From Myrica gale (lineage: Eukaryota > Streptophyta > Magnoliopsida > Fagales > Myricaceae), in contig OZ005620.1 in the NCBI GenBank assembly GCA_963930655.1, forward strand, positions 15,691,001 through 15,755,000: DNA of 64,000 bases, read 5' to 3'. Under the pieces are notes generated by a model, which was not told where the DNA came from, made no database searches, and was given only the letters and a program-made list of their open reading frames with translations. The position numbers and the translations under genes were made by a program. This document shows positions 10,142 to 28,504 of this stretch, piece by piece. Within the stretch, counting starts at the first letter, position 1, and the number at the start of each line of letters is the position of its first letter.

Positions 10142-12350
10142 TGCAGGGTGAGTATATCATGGAAAAATTGTGATTTAGATCGTTCTGAAAACTAAATCTG
10201 CATTCAAGATCTAGTTGTTGCTCACGCTTGTTACTTAACATATTCCAAGAAAAAAAATGAAGCACGAGAAATCCAAAATAACGCAAAATTCCAACAGGTA
10301 GAGTATAGAAAGGAGACATTGAAATACTAGCTATATATGTTTGAATCATACCCAAAAAAAATAGTTAAATGCATCTAATATATCACCTGCCATCTAATAA
10401 AGCTTCCATGTAAAAGAAAACCACCGTGAGCAGTAGCAAAAATAATAATAAGTAATAAGTGTTGTCTCTTACTGAGAACCATGAGTGCCATCATACCATC
10501 GTACGAAAAGAAAATCAATGCTGAACAAGAAGACCGATAAAATTGGGAAACTCGCATGTTTACAACCAATAAAAAGAAGTGGCAAATTCTAAATCTTTCC
10601 CAATCAACACAACCCAAGCAACAACTAAGCCAAACAAACGCACACATTGCATGCAGGCCACAAATAATCCACCAATGGATACTTGCAAATTCCTACTCTT
10701 TCCAATCCATCAAAATTTCCCAAGATCAAAACCTTAGAAACCCATCAAGTTTCCTTCCATTATAAGCTAATCCACAATTCAAAAAACTTCTCTTTTTGAA
10801 GCAAACCCAACAAACAACACCACTCATAAACCAAAATCCAATCTTTCTAAACATACAAATTATGTACAATCTGACCAGATAACAGTTACAAAATTTCCAA
10901 TCTTTCTAAACCCTAAACCAATCTACACCAGTAACAACAATATAAAATGAAATCAAACGCAAAACAAAATCAAACAAAAAATCAAACAAAAACTATAAAA
11001 GAAAGTTAATTTTAATCATAGAGATTCTTATCATATGACATTTTTTTCTTTATGCCCCATTTTTTAGAATGACCAATAAAAATTAACAAAATATTGGTCA
11101 TTCACACAATTACATTACTAAGACCTAAGTGACTATCTTCCAAATCCAAATTACAAGTTGCAAATCTACAAAATTACACAAAAAGTCCAAGATTACAAAT
11201 ACTAGTCAAATACAACAAATACAAAACTATGAAATTACAAAATACAACAAAATTACCTATACAACTACAAATACATAAGATCATAAATGCTAAATATTAA
11301 ACATTTATCATTTTGAATAAGGGTAATATGGGTTAGCATTAGGGTTTTCGGATAGGTTATGCATGCTTAAGTAGCCAATATCCCGAAGAGATTATGCATT
11401 CATGCTTTAGACCGATTTGTGGGGACTTCTTTTGACCTTGGAGACTCTTGAACTTTGGATTTCTTGGATTTTTCACTTTTGAAAAACTTGTGCTGACTTG
11501 GTGGAATTCACTAAAATCTAAGTTAGAGAATCATACTCTTACAATTCGTTGAATATAATTGATTCCATCTATCTCGTCTTTCTTTGATTTTTGGTTATTT
11601 AATCTATTTCGCATTCACAAACCCTAATTTGGTTAAATCTCATTGAGATTACTAAATTAGAAACCTTAAAAATCAAATTACACCATAACCAAGAACTTTA
11701 AGCTCAAATTGAACCAAATTCACAAATCTTATAAACCCTAGGCTCAGCTAACACCAAATCCCTAATTCCCAACATGATCACGAAAAATGTGGTCTTGCAC
11801 TCAAAATTGGGGATCACTAGCGCAATCCGGCTACCTTCTTGTTGAGCTTTGATCTAGGTCCTCATCAAATTTCTTCTAGCAAAAGCTAACCATCTAAACT
11901 ATCCAGGTTTTTAGAGAGCAAGATATTCAACTCAACTTAATAGCTCATAATATCTGTCATATTATAGGTTCACAAATAGTGGGATTCCAATATATAGGGC
12001 ACTTCAGAAACCCAGTACAAGAAGTACATTGAAAAAGAAATAATCTAATTCTTCTTTACATCAAAGTCATTGGCATAATTCTGCCGTGCAGGCATCAAGA
12101 ATTAAAACACATAAAATGGACTTCACACTATTAATATGTATCTGATGGATGAAAGACTGTGTTAATCTTTTGAGAAAGTCGCATTATACATTGATTAGGT
12201 ACCACGTACCTGTCAGAGTTTCCAGAAAACATTTACTGAAACTATTCATTTTTCACCACCATATCAGTTTCTATTCTAGATAGTCTTCTCACAGCACTAC
12301 CACGTATAAAGACTGATTGGGATTTGGAAAGGTAAAGAGCAAGCTTCGAA
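10142..12350. other. Non-coding, A-rich region
   Basis: Strongly A-rich sequence with short repeats of AAAATTACAA type (about 11150-11290). No exon, RNA gene or transposon terminus recognised. Confidence 0.5.
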
Positions 12351-12351
12351 T

Positions 12352-18242
<5,891 letters not shown>

Positions 18243-18718
18243 ACAAAAGCTATCAATTCGTCAATGCCATATACGTGAGAAAACCAGAGAAGCTCTTGAG
18301 CTTCGAAAACCTTATACAACACAAAACCATCAGATTTCACTGACGTAGACTTGAGTTAACAAACCAAAAACTATCTAAATCAATGTCCATGTGGGAAAAA
18401 AGAATAGCAGCTGGTTCTTCATTTGTTACAAAACCAAAACAAAGCTGACAAAAAAAAAACAACCACCCCGTGACATTTTTTAGAACTGTGAAACAGAGTA
18501 AGATACAACAACAGCTTAAAGACCAGTAGCTTCGAAAAAAAAAGGCAGCTTGATCTCAGTCGCTTCAAGACCCCATAAAAAAGCACCACTCTATCAAAAA
18601 TAAGAACCATAAAAATCTTGAAGTGAGAACATGGTTGTGTGCAGGGTCGGAGAGAGGCTAAAAAAAAATTAAAGTTTAATGCTTTTCCATCTGCAGTGGG
18701 AATTAGCGACTAATATCT

Positions 18719-19090
18719 CATGGAAGCAACTGGGGGTGACCGGGTGATGCTGCCTCTGTGGTGGCACCTCTTGCAAAGTGGAGAAATGATTTTGCGAGGG
18801 TGTTTCAGTACTATTTGGATCGTTCCACCCCTCATCCTGTGGAGCGATGGCTGGGAACTCTTGTTGTTGCAGTTATTTATATGTTGCGGGTTTACTATGT
18901 TCAGGGATTTTACATTGTATCATATGGAGTAGGAATTTACATCCTGAATCTGTTGATTGGGTTTTTGTCACCTAAGGTTGATCCAGAGCTTGAAGTCTTG
19001 GATGGAGCTTCATTGCCTACGAAAGGATCAGATGAGTTCAGGCCATTCGTTCGCCGCCTTCCCGAGAAAGTTCTGGTAGTCTACTGATTC
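18719..19090 (+). pseudogene. RER1 (ER retention/retrieval receptor) fragment
   Basis: RER1 is a four-helix Golgi membrane protein that returns escaped proteins to the ER. ATG at 18720 gives MEATGGD, as in plant RER1C-type proteins. The frame then shifts by about one base near 18740 and continues in a second frame: [76 protein letters not shown]. It stops at 19087 after another small deletion where FKFWY should follow. About 115 of roughly 190 residues are present, uninterrupted by introns in this stretch. It lies inside hAT element C, between the left terminus and the transposase remnant, so it was probably captured by that element. Confidence 0.9.
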
Positions 19091-19540
19091 CTCTCAGGAA
19101 AACTAATTTGCGAACAGTTCAACTTATTTCAGCGCATTGAATTTCCTCTTGTTATGAGCTTAAAGTGGTTGTTGGCTGATTGTGTGTTAATGTGATAGAG
19201 GGCCACAGCTACACGAGAATGTCTATTCTTTTGAGTTCAGGCCATTCGTTCGTTGTATGTTGAACTATAATCTTGTCATGTCTATTCTTTTGTTTTCTAT
19301 CATTGGTCTGAATATCTTGCAAACAGATAAAACTATAACCGGAGTAGAGGAATTGATTATGACAAGTTTTGAGGAGTGTAGTATTTGCTATATGATAAAG
19401 AGAGTGGATGAAGGGGCTCTTTTACTAGTAAATTAGTTACATCTGAGAATCATAAAATAATTTATACACTATTATTCCTATTCACTAAAACTAATAGATA
19501 AATAACTTTTCAGGTTTCATAAATAATTTTATATCACATC

Positions 19541-19975
19541 ATGGGCAAGCCAAAAACAATTGATGCATTTTTTTAAGAAAAATAATGTTGATTTGGGTTC
19601 TAAGATATCTTCCTCATCTTGTAATCCTCAACTTCTAATTCCTGAGCAAGAGCAATGCCCTTCTATGATCCCAAGGATTGAATCTCAAGAAGTTGTCATT
19701 GCTACTATAGGACATGATCCAGGAAAACATATTCAGACATGTGAACATCCAGTTAATCAACAAGATGAAATTAGAAGAGCTAGTATTGGTTGCATCAGCA
19801 AGAGATGTAATGCCAATTTGTGATTTTTTTTTATGAAACTAAGATCCATTGTTAATGTTGTTGGTGCCTCTTGTAAGCGCAATGATGAACTACATGTCAA
19901 TCAAGCAGCTGAAATTGCACATTTAATTGCTGAACTTGAAACCGGAATAGAGGCAAATAAAATTTATTTTTAATC
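19541..19975 (+). pseudogene. hAT transposase (TTF-type zinc-finger family), N-terminal relic
   Basis: ATG at 19541 gives MGKPKTIDAFF, the usual start of this plant hAT family, then a frameshift in a T-run. In the next frame: KNNVDLGSKIS, IPRIESQEV, EHPVNQQDEIRRASI. After a stop, a separate block encodes GASCKRNDELHVNQAAEIA, which lies much further along in the full transposase, so the middle is deleted. Non-functional. Confidence 0.8.
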
Positions 19976-20037
19976 ATATTATTTTAAAAAAAAATTTCAT
20001 TTATGTCCCCTATACAAAGTTCCTGGCTCCGCCACTG

Positions 20038-20269
20038 GTTGTATAAAAGAGAAAGGAGTGGAGGGGGAGAGACCTAGGTCAGGTTGGGAGGAAGGGTAGT
20101 CCGGAGAGTGAAGGTGGGTGGTTTTAGACTGCAAGCAACCCATCACCGGTCCCTTATTACTCTACATGAAACCCGGTAAGTTCCAAAGCCCTTCCCTTTA
20201 TAATCACTTGGTCCTATAAGACAGAACAGACCACGGGTAAACTGGCGGAGTGACGAGTACCGGGTGGCG
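20038..20269. other. Short spacer between hAT elements
   Basis: Contains the target-site side of hAT C and the left flank (GGGTGGCG) of hAT A. Nothing coding. Confidence 0.4.
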
Positions 20270-21492
20270 CAGTGACGGAAGTAGATTAGAAATCAACTAT
20301 GGCGAATTTTTAAAGAGAAATGACTTAATATTTTTATACATAAGGCTAAAAATTGTCTTAAAATTACAATATCAAAAATTAAAGAATAAAAATATTGAAT
20401 TACACATATTGTACTATGCATTATGACTGAGAGGAAGCAACTGGATCCTGCGTTTCTGCATCTTCTGAAAATGTTGCAAAACTACTTCGTTCTCTATAGT
20501 TTCAAAAATTTCCCGCTCGATGTACACTATCATGCAATCATTCATCCAGTCATCTTTCATCCTATTATGCGAATCAGTCTTGATACTCTTCATCGCAGAG
20601 AACACTCTCTCAACAGTTGCAAGTCGCAACTGATAAGATCAATGTCAACTCAATAAGCTGATAAACTAGTGGATACAAAATATTCTTTCTGTTCTCAACC
20701 ATCTTCACAGCAAGACCTTCAATATCTTGAAACCCAGAAAAAACATCATGCAATCAAACATCTCTAATGTAAGTGTCAAGTTGATCTCTAAGAAACAACT
20801 TCTCAGTTGTTGAGAAATCTTCCGAATAAAACTCAGCAAAACGACATAACTTATCAAGGTCAAATGTTGAGAATGAGTCCCTTGGATCAAGACATGTTAT
20901 GCAAAAAAAACAACTTCGTACTTGTTTCTGTGGAACGATCATTCATCTCTTGAGCAATTAAATCAATAATCTGACAAACCACTTATACACGAAAATAATG
21001 CAAATAAGTAATTGTTTGTCTTTCAAGCCTCAAACGACCGCGAGTTAGTATAATATTTTTCATATTGGGCACATTCGTAGAATTATTCAGATAAAATGTT
21101 TTGACTTGTTCTAAAAATTCATTTAATCCTAAAATGTTTTGCCTTCCACACCTCGAACGACCGCTGTCGTGTGTTTGTGAGAGAGAAAATTTGAGAGACA
21201 AGTGCTGAGACTTGAGAGAGACACAAATAGAATTATAGAAGGTTTAAAAAATTGAAACTGTGTTTCTGGCTTCAATAGCGTGAGAAAATATGAGAGAGAG
21301 GGTTGAGAGAAAAAAAATGGTGCGTGCAGGTTATGAAAAACAGCAAACAAATGTAAAATTTTATTTTGGTCTGGGTATTGGGCTCAACCCTGACGGGCCT
21401 GGGCCAACCTATTTATATAAAAAAAATTACATGTAAAAATTTATTTTGGGCGGAGCCAACCATAGCGGCCGCCATGGCTTGGTTCCACCCCT
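20270..21492 (-). mobile_element. hAT element A (candidate boundaries)
   Basis: CAGTGACGGAAGTAG at 20270 follows GGGTGGCG (20262-20269); GGTTCCACCCCT ending at 21492 is followed by GGGTGGTG. The two 8-mers match at 7 of 8 positions. The interior encodes a decayed hAT transposase C-terminus on the minus strand and is clearly homologous to hAT element B over about 20330-21160. The exact right end is uncertain by one or two bases. Confidence 0.55.
20414..21160 (-). pseudogene. hAT transposase, C-terminal dimerisation region (copy A)
   Basis: The 3' part encodes LATVERVFSAMKSIKTD, then DDWMNDCMIVYIEREIFETI and LQHFQKM, the hAT-type C-terminal dimerisation motif of the TTF-zinc-finger hAT family. 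Upstream blocks (FSTFDLDKLCRFAEFY, DQLDTYIRDV, VCQIIDLIAQEMND) are in other frames with stops between them. It is collinear with copy B (22363-22843 plus 29051-29215) and gives a picture of B before its CACTA insertion. Confidence 0.8.
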
Positions 21493-22192
21493 GGGTGGTG
21501 GTTTTGAGGTTTTTGAGTGGGTTGGGGGATGGCCCTGGCCCCCTGGATGGCTTGCTGATTCCGGGTGCTCTGTTGTCTCTATGCATTCTGATGTAACTTT
21601 TAACAAATTTTTAACTAATTTCAAAAAAATTTACACTACCTCTAAAAATTAAATACATAAAATATTTTAAAACTAAAGAAAACATAACTTAAATCTCTGA
21701 AAAGCAACCGGGAGGGAGAGAGGAGTTCACATGATACGTCTATGATAGTGCACGTGTTGTCCGGGCTGCCGACTTTTCGTGTGTCTGTAAAATTCCAAAG
21801 TACAATTTACGGGGAAAGGGTCTCCTCCGTTGCCTGTTAAAGTCCAAACCACATATGAGAAGGATGTGTAAACGAGGACATCCAACGGTCTAGGAAACGC
21901 CATGGCACTCATATCTAACAAGCTCGAAAACGAAAAACGACTCCCTTTTTAACGTTGTCCAGGCAGTAAACGAAGCAGTTCTGTCTGTCACTGCCACCAG
22001 CACGTGTCTGTTCTAACATCAGAGGTAGATTCAATCATTCCAGGTAGACTGAGCTTTATTATATCATGCAACCATGAATGAATTTGCTTTTTTCCTTTTT
22101 CTTGTTGTTTGGTTCAATATTAGCAGCTCTGTTGGGCGTACCCATTTCATTCTTGGTCACCTCAAAGCCATAGAAGAAAACATTCATGTAAT
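21493..22192. other. Spacer between hAT A and hAT B
   Basis: No gene recognised. Mixed sequence that ends in the left tip of an older MITE. Confidence 0.4.
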
Positions 22193-22362
22193 GGTGTTTG
22201 TTAGCAGTGGCGGAACCAGGAATGCAATCGAAGGGGGGGAAAACTCCTAAGGAAAAATGACAAAAAAAGAAATTACTACGTAATACAAAAAATGTATTAA
22301 GAGTTAAAATATCAAAAATTAAGGACTAAAAACACTAAAAATATTGAAATACACGTACCGTA

Positions 22363-22843
22363 CTATTTGTTGATTCTGAGAGGTGGCATCTTCTGAAAAC
22401 ATTGTAAAATAGATTCGTTTTCAATAGGTTCAAAAATTTTTCTCTCGATATATACCACCATAAAATCATTCATACATTCATCTTTCATCCTATTACGCAA
22501 GTCAGTTTTGATAAACTTCATTGCAGAGAACACTCTCTCAACGGTTGCAGTCGCAACTGGTAAGGCTAATGCTAACTCAATAAGCTGATAAACCAATGGA
22601 TATAGAGTATGTTTTATTGTCTCAACAATCTTCACAGCAAGACCCCTACCATCTTGAAGCCCAGAAAAAGCATCATGTCTTCTCACATCATAAATGTAGT
22701 TTTGAAGTTGATCTCTAAGTATAACACGATCAATTGCTGAGACATCTTTTGGATAAAACTCGGCAAGACGAAGTAATTTAGCATGATCAAATGCTGAGCA
22801 TGAGTTTCTTGGATCAATACATGTTATATAAATAACTAACTAT
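22363..22843 (-). pseudogene. hAT transposase C-terminus (copy B), split by CACTA
   Basis: Encodes LALALPVATATVERVFSAMK, then IKTDLRNRMKDECMNDFMVV and IERKIFEPI, the hAT C-terminal dimerisation region. The 107-codon frame ends at 22363. The upstream part of the gene resumes at 29051-29215 beyond the CACTA insertion, as shown by collinearity with copy A (GTACTTG...TCTGTG...ATTCATCTC and ...TAAGTAATTGTTTG). Confidence 0.8.
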
Positions 22844-22859
22844 CACTACTAAAAAACCG

Positions 22860-23545
22860 GATTTTAACGGCGGTATTTTTAACGGCGGTCGAAAAAAACG
22901 CCGCTAAAAGTGACATTTAGCGGCGTTTTTTGCGACCGCCGTTAACAAACCGCTGCTAAAAATTTCGTCGTCTTTTAACAGCGGTCTTTTTAACGGCGAT
23001 CGCAAAAACGCCGCTAAATGTCACTTTTAGCGGCATTTTTTTCGACCGCTGCTAAAAATTTCGCCGTCTTTTAACAGCAGTTTTTTAACGGCACTCACAA
23101 AAAACGCCGCTAAAGGTGACTTTTGGCGGCGTTTTTTGCGACCGCCGTTAAAAAACCGCTGCTAAAAGTTTTTTGTCTTTTAACAGCGGTCTTTTCAAAG
23201 GCGGTCGCAAAAAACGCTGCCAAAAGTCACCTTTAGCGGTGTTTTTTGTGAGCGCCGTTAAAAAGACCGCTGCTAAAAACTCTTTTGACTTTTAACAGCG
23301 GTCTTTTTAACGGCGGTCTTTTTAAAAACGCCGCTAAAGGTGACTTTTGGCGGCGTTTTTTGCGACCGCCGTTAAAAAGACGCTGTTAAAAGACAAAAAA
23401 GTTTTTAGCAGCGGTCTTTTTAATGGCGGTCGCACAAAACGCCGCCAAAAATCACCTTTAGCGGCGTTTTTAAAAAGACCGCTGTTAAAAGTCAAAAGAG
23501 TTTTTAGCAGCAGTCTTTTTAACGGCGCTCACAAAAAACACCGCT
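22860..23545. repeat. Left subterminal repeat array of CACTA 1
   Basis: Repeated units of AACGGCGGTC, AAAACGCCGCTAAA and TTTAGCGGCGTTTTT in both orientations, with T/A runs between. The ORF at 23347-23547 is an artefact of this repeat. Confidence 0.85.
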
Positions 23546-25220
23546 AAAATATGAAATAAGAAATTAATATAATATGAAATTAGAATGGGTGTTATAGAAA
23601 TTGAAATATGAAATTAGAATGGGTGTTACAGAAATTGAAACTATTATAAAATATGAAATTAGAGGGAGTATTATAGAAATTGAAGCTATTATATGATATA
23701 ACTTTATGACTTAGTTGTTGTTGTATATTTTGTTATATAGAATATTTTATTGACATGTATGTTATAGATTAGTATATCACAATACATCATGATATATTAT
23801 ATAATATAGATATATGTCATGTTAAATACATTGTAACATAATTTTTGAAACTATTATAATATGTTTAACTGGTATATAGTGCTCCACTGTATTTTAAGTT
23901 ATTAAGGCATAATATAGGGGATGTTTGAGTCCCAAATAATTGGGGCCAAATATTTGGGTTTAATACTAAAATATTCTTTATATAATTTTTTATTATTATA
24001 ATACTTATTAAAAATCTTCTCTCTCTTCACTTTTTTACCAACTCCCATAACATATCTTTACTTTATAATATTTCCCAAACCCCAATACCCAAAATTTTCA
24101 CCCTCAAACATTTCAATAATATGTCACTCAAGTAAGATATTATTATAGAATGATATATCGTATTATATTATAACATATTTAAGTTATAAGGTATAATATA
24201 GTATGTCACTCAAGGTATAGTAGGTATAGTACTATGTGGTAGTCCATCATATTGAAGTTACTAATGTAGTATGTCACTCAAGTATGATATTGTTATAGCA
24301 TGATATATCATATTATATTATGATGTCAAAATTCATATTCTTATTTTAGCCTTAGTTTGATAACAGTGCATACATTATGTATGATCAAAATAGCTCATTA
24401 GTGCATGATAAGAGTCTTAGTAGTTTAGTTATTTGACAAGTTCTTAATCAGGGAGCGTGATGCGGATTTGCTAATGCAATATAAACAGCCAACATCCCTA
24501 ACAGTCGACATCCCTCCCTTCTCTCACCATTGAAGTTGTTATATGGAATTAGAAATAATGTTATGAAAGTTATATCTATCTTTGTTATGGTAATTGTATT
24601 TTATTGACTAAATCTAAGTAGTTTAGACATCTATTATCATATGCTTATAATCAGCATATATATTTGTAATATAATAATATTTAATTATGACATATTATTT
24701 AATTTCAAACAAAAAGATATTGTGAAATTAATTAAATTAGGCAATAAAAGTACATAACTTAATATTTCTGGTGATAGTTGTTATGGTAGTTTATATTTTT
24801 AAATTATAGATATTATATATTATTACTATCAACTTGTTTTAATTAAAATTATTACACTAGTTATAAAAAAATTTAAATAATATGCTATGTATTTTCTAAA
24901 TATAAAATTATTACTAAATATAAAGATTTTCAAATACTATTATAATTTGCAACTGCTTTAATTTATTAAATACACATAATTAGAAAATATAAACTATTTT
25001 ACTCAAAATTCAGAAAAACTACAAATTAAGGAAAAAAAACTTTAATTAAAACGTTACCATTTATTCAACCCCCGCCCTTCCTCCTTCGCTCCCCCTCTTA
25101 TTTTTTCCAAAAACGCAAGCAGATACGAAGACTATTGTATTTCCCGCCTGCCCCCGCCTTTTTTCCATAACGAAATTTTTTCTCTCTTTTAAATCCAAGC
25201 AGATACGAAGAGAGCTCTCA
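23546..25220. other. AT-rich interior of CACTA 1, with a MITE at about 23915-24125
   Basis: Very AT-rich, no coding. A segment starting GGATGTTTGAGTCCCAAATA and ending CACCCTCAAACATTT has inverted ends and resembles the MITE split by hAT B. Its flanks both contain ATAATAT, a possible target-site duplication. Confidence 0.4.
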
Positions 25221-25223
25221 GAC

Positions 25224-25343
25224 ATGCTCCTCACTGACAAAGTCTTGCAATACGCTATCCTCCCAGAAACTTCTTTGGGAGCCGATCGTTTCCTTTCGTC
25301 CCTCACCACCATTAGCGATGTGGAAGTCTCCGGCGATTTGCAG
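25224..25343 (+). other. Possible first exon of a captured gene (40 codons)
   Basis: ATG at 25224 opens 40 codons (MLLTDKVLQYAILPETS... ending SGDLQ) that run in phase to a GT at 25344. It follows a CT-rich stretch like a 5' UTR. I do not recognise the product. It may belong to the same transcript as the Nudix exons downstream. Confidence 0.25.
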
Positions 25344-26254
25344 GTTCTCACGCGATTATGCTATTCATTTACCCTTTACTTGTATGGGTATTATTTAATT
25401 TGAGTAATAAGTTTCTGGGGACTGTGTTTAATTAACGACTCTGTTTTTGTTTTATATTTCAATTTTCAGCCTTTTTGTTTTGGTCATCTACCAGAGGCTC
25501 GGTTTTGGGAGGTAAAAAGGCTTTCGAAGGAGACCTTTTCTTGAGAATAGTACTGTTCATCTACCAGGGGCTCGGTTTGGTTATCTACCAGGGGCTCTGT
25601 TGCTGAGAATAGTACTGGGATTCCTTTTCTTGATCGCATGTTGGATGTTAGTAATTTCAACTTAGAACCTTCCTTTGATTTTGTTGATTTCTCAATTTTG
25701 GATTGTTTTTCAATCTGGGGTTTTCTGTTCGTAGTTGTAGACTTCCTTATTTATGGATGTTTCTTGAAAGAAAGGAATCCAAGAAGGGAATGCCTCCCTG
25801 AGAGGATGGGAAGGTTGCTGCACCGAGAAAGGGAAACTATGCAATTTTTTTTATTATTATTTTATTGACTTTAGTTACCTTAATTTTGGGATGGTAATCG
25901 GTGTCGTTGTTGCAGCTGCTTCTCTTCTTGTCGTTTTTTGCCTGAACTAAGAGATTTCATTGAAAGAGCCAACAAACATGTTTTTGCTGTGCATAGTAGA
26001 TTTTGTTAGAGTTTCGCATGTAAGAGAATTCTAGTAGAAACAACAAGAGTGAATGGATGATGTACCACTGTTGCATCCAACAAGTCATGAATTCGAGTAG
26101 AAACAACAAGAGTGAGAGGACAACAGAACATTGTGGCATCTAAAGTTGTGAAGTTAAGCGTTTGTTAAGGCAGTAGTGCAGCTTGTTACATGAAGGTCTC
26201 ATTATGTTTGCAGCAGGGTGTAACATTGGATTGCAAGTTCTGTCGATTGGAACC

Positions 26255-27266
26255 ATGTCTGTTCCGAACCAAGTGTGTGAAAATGGAATTTAGCATGTCA
26301 AACTACTCCCAGCAACAGATGACGACCATGGAGGAGTCATTGTGGACATGGAGGAGACCATGGACTCCAATGCATTTATTACTTTGCTTAAAGCTTCAAT
26401 CTCTACGTGGAGGCAACAGGTTGTTATTCTTATTTAGTACCACTTAACCTCTTGATAGGTTATTGCATTACTTAATAGAATGTCTGATCATTCAGTGGTG
26501 GGGTGTGCATAGAAAATAAAGCGTCGCTTTTTACAGTAGCTTGTTCGAACTCTAAAGTTTATAGTGTATGATGCCCTAGTAGGATCGAAAGTTTCATTGT
26601 ACTAATGGAGAAGTGTTCGAGGTGGATTTTTTGTGATGTCAACTACCCAGATTCTCACATATTGACAGTAATAAAGAAGTTCTTCATTGTCTTAACTTGA
26701 GTAATTAATTTTACTTCACAGGGCAAGAAGGGCGTGTGGATTAAACTGCCTATTGATCTTGTACATCTGGTCCAACCAGCAGTTGAGGTACACGGTTTCT
26801 GCTTCTAAACAACTTACTGGTGACGACGAGTGGTCAAAAAAGTGGATGTCAAGTTGCCCTTCTGTAATAATTAGCATCTCAATGCATGTTCCTTTGACTT
26901 GAATTGACCATGATGGATCTGCCACAGAGGAGATCAGCAGTTGTTAGTCATGATCTTGGCACTGACTCGTGAGTCCTGTCAACTTGTTAGTTTTAGCTTA
27001 AAAGAATTTAGATGTGACCATAGATTTCTCTCTCTATTTGTTTTTCAAGACCGAGGTAGCTGATCAACCATAAACTTCAAAATTGGAAATCTTTTTCCTA
27101 TGTCATTGATTATTTGATTGATGCCTCTGTTCTGTGGAATTGTGATCTCTTAAGTGTATCTTTATAATGGTGGCAGGAGGGATTTCGGTACCACCATGCT
27201 GAGCCAAAGTACCTGATGCTGGTTTACTGGATCCCTAAAACCACTAGTACTATTACTGGATCGTGA
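26255..27266 (+). pseudogene. Nudix hydrolase (plant NUDX2/8-like), captured N-terminal exons
   Basis: Three exons with good splice signals: 26255-26419 (DDDHGGVIVDMEETMDSNAF and SISTWRQQ, donor after CAG), 26722-26787 (GKKGVWIKLPIDLVHLVQ, acceptor TTCACAG) and 27177-27266 (EGFRYHHAEPKYLMLVYWIP, acceptor GGCAG). All phases are zero. This is the N-terminal domain that precedes the Nudix fold in plant ADP-ribose/NADH pyrophosphatases. A TAG (26291-26293) interrupts the first exon, and a TGA ends the third just before the Nudix box region, so no catalytic motif exists. It sits inside CACTA 1, which indicates capture of genomic DNA with introns. Confidence 0.85.
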
Positions 27267-27547
27267 ACCAAAAGCTGCAGCAGGTGTTTAGGTGTTTTTT
27301 TGAGGTGTGAACTGTAGGATTCAATTCAGTTTGATATTTTGTTGTTTATCAGGTGAATGATATCATTTATGAAGGTTTATGACTTCTTCATTGCATCCTC
27401 CATTTGCGTTTACACAGGTTACAACTAGGTTCACCTTGGCAAAAAATTTATTGCAATTTTGCTGTCATTCAGATGAAGGTTGGGAATTAGCTTCCAAAAA
27501 GTGTTTTTCAATTGTAAGGGAGCAGTGGTGGGATCATACCTAAAGTA

Positions 27548-28078
27548 ATGGAAAACATATTTAGAAGACACTTAACAGGCACCATTACGTTTGTGATTTG
27601 TCACTTTCTCACCAAATATATATTTGATGTTTTCTGGGATACAATATTAATCCATATCTCCATTATTTTAGGATGGTTCATGCAATGGTTTACACCACTA
27701 TGCAGCATTGGGAAGAGACAGCGTAAGTTGCTCTGTCCACATGTATTTGTTCGTTCTATCACTATAATTAATGTCTGTGGAGGTCACTCTACATGTCTCA
27801 TTTTGGAAGGAAATAGACCAGGAACTTATCAGGGGATGATGCAAATGTGTCTTATTTTTTGTTGGGTGTTTGAAGACATAGATTTGGACATAAATGCCAG
27901 TGGTCACCTTAAATTCCATTCTTTCCCATCAATGAAAGTGTATTATTTGTTATCTTCTTTGTTAAATGCACTTCTGGAAAACGTAGAGATTGTTCCTTTT
28001 ATCTTATTTTGCTTTTCAATTGTTATGAGATCCAGTTATCATTCACCATTCTTCCATATTATCCAACTACTTCTGTAA
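27548..28078 (+). other. 176-codon ORF in CACTA 1, doubtful
   Basis: Starts with ATG and runs 176 codons; composition is hydrophobic and Phe/Ile/Leu-rich, as expected from AT-rich DNA. No domain recognised. Its length is somewhat above chance for this base composition, but I see no splice or promoter context. Confidence 0.15.
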
Positions 28079-28504
28079 TGTAGCTTCAGAAGCATACAAT
28101 GTGAAATGATTACTTGTAAGTTGGGTTTGAGATTATGCATAATGAGCTAACCTATTTCTATTTCTCATGAGATATTTGTTTTCATATACAGGAATTCAAG
28201 AGGACTTTGATGTGTAAAAGATTTTAATTTGTCCTTGCTTATTGTGTTGTATTTGAATATTTTAATTCGCCATTACTTATTGTTATTTTATATTAGAAAC
28301 TTGTTATTTTTTGGATTACTTGTAGAGATTCTTGTGTTGTAAAATATTATTAATCAATGATGAAGTATATTTTTTTTTACTATCCTTGTTCTTTAAGTTT
28401 TTATATCCAATTAATAATGATTATTAAAATAAATTTGTATTATAGATTAAAAAAAGACTTATACGAAAATATAGGAAAAAATTAGTGTTGTTTTAAAAAT
28501 TCCC

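Larger units (their letters stand above)
18642..20037 (+). mobile_element. hAT element C, carrying a RER1 fragment
   Basis: The left end CAGGGTCGGAGAGAGG (18642) and right end CCTGGCTCCGCCACTG (ending 20037) are inverted, matching 12 of 16 positions. They are flanked by GTTGTGTG (18634-18641) and GTTGTATA (20038-20045), 6 of 8 identical, consistent with an old 8-bp hAT target-site duplication. Inside are a host RER1 fragment and a degenerate hAT transposase N-terminus. It cannot encode its own transposase. Confidence 0.6.

Noticed and set aside
22860-23545. CRISPR-like regularly spaced repeats
   Set aside because: Repeats alternate in orientation, have no unique spacers of fixed length and lie inside CACTA termini in a plant genome.
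23347-23547. Lys/Arg-rich ORF resembling a basic protein
   Set aside because: Translation of the CACTA 1 subterminal repeat array; the peptide repeats with the DNA units.
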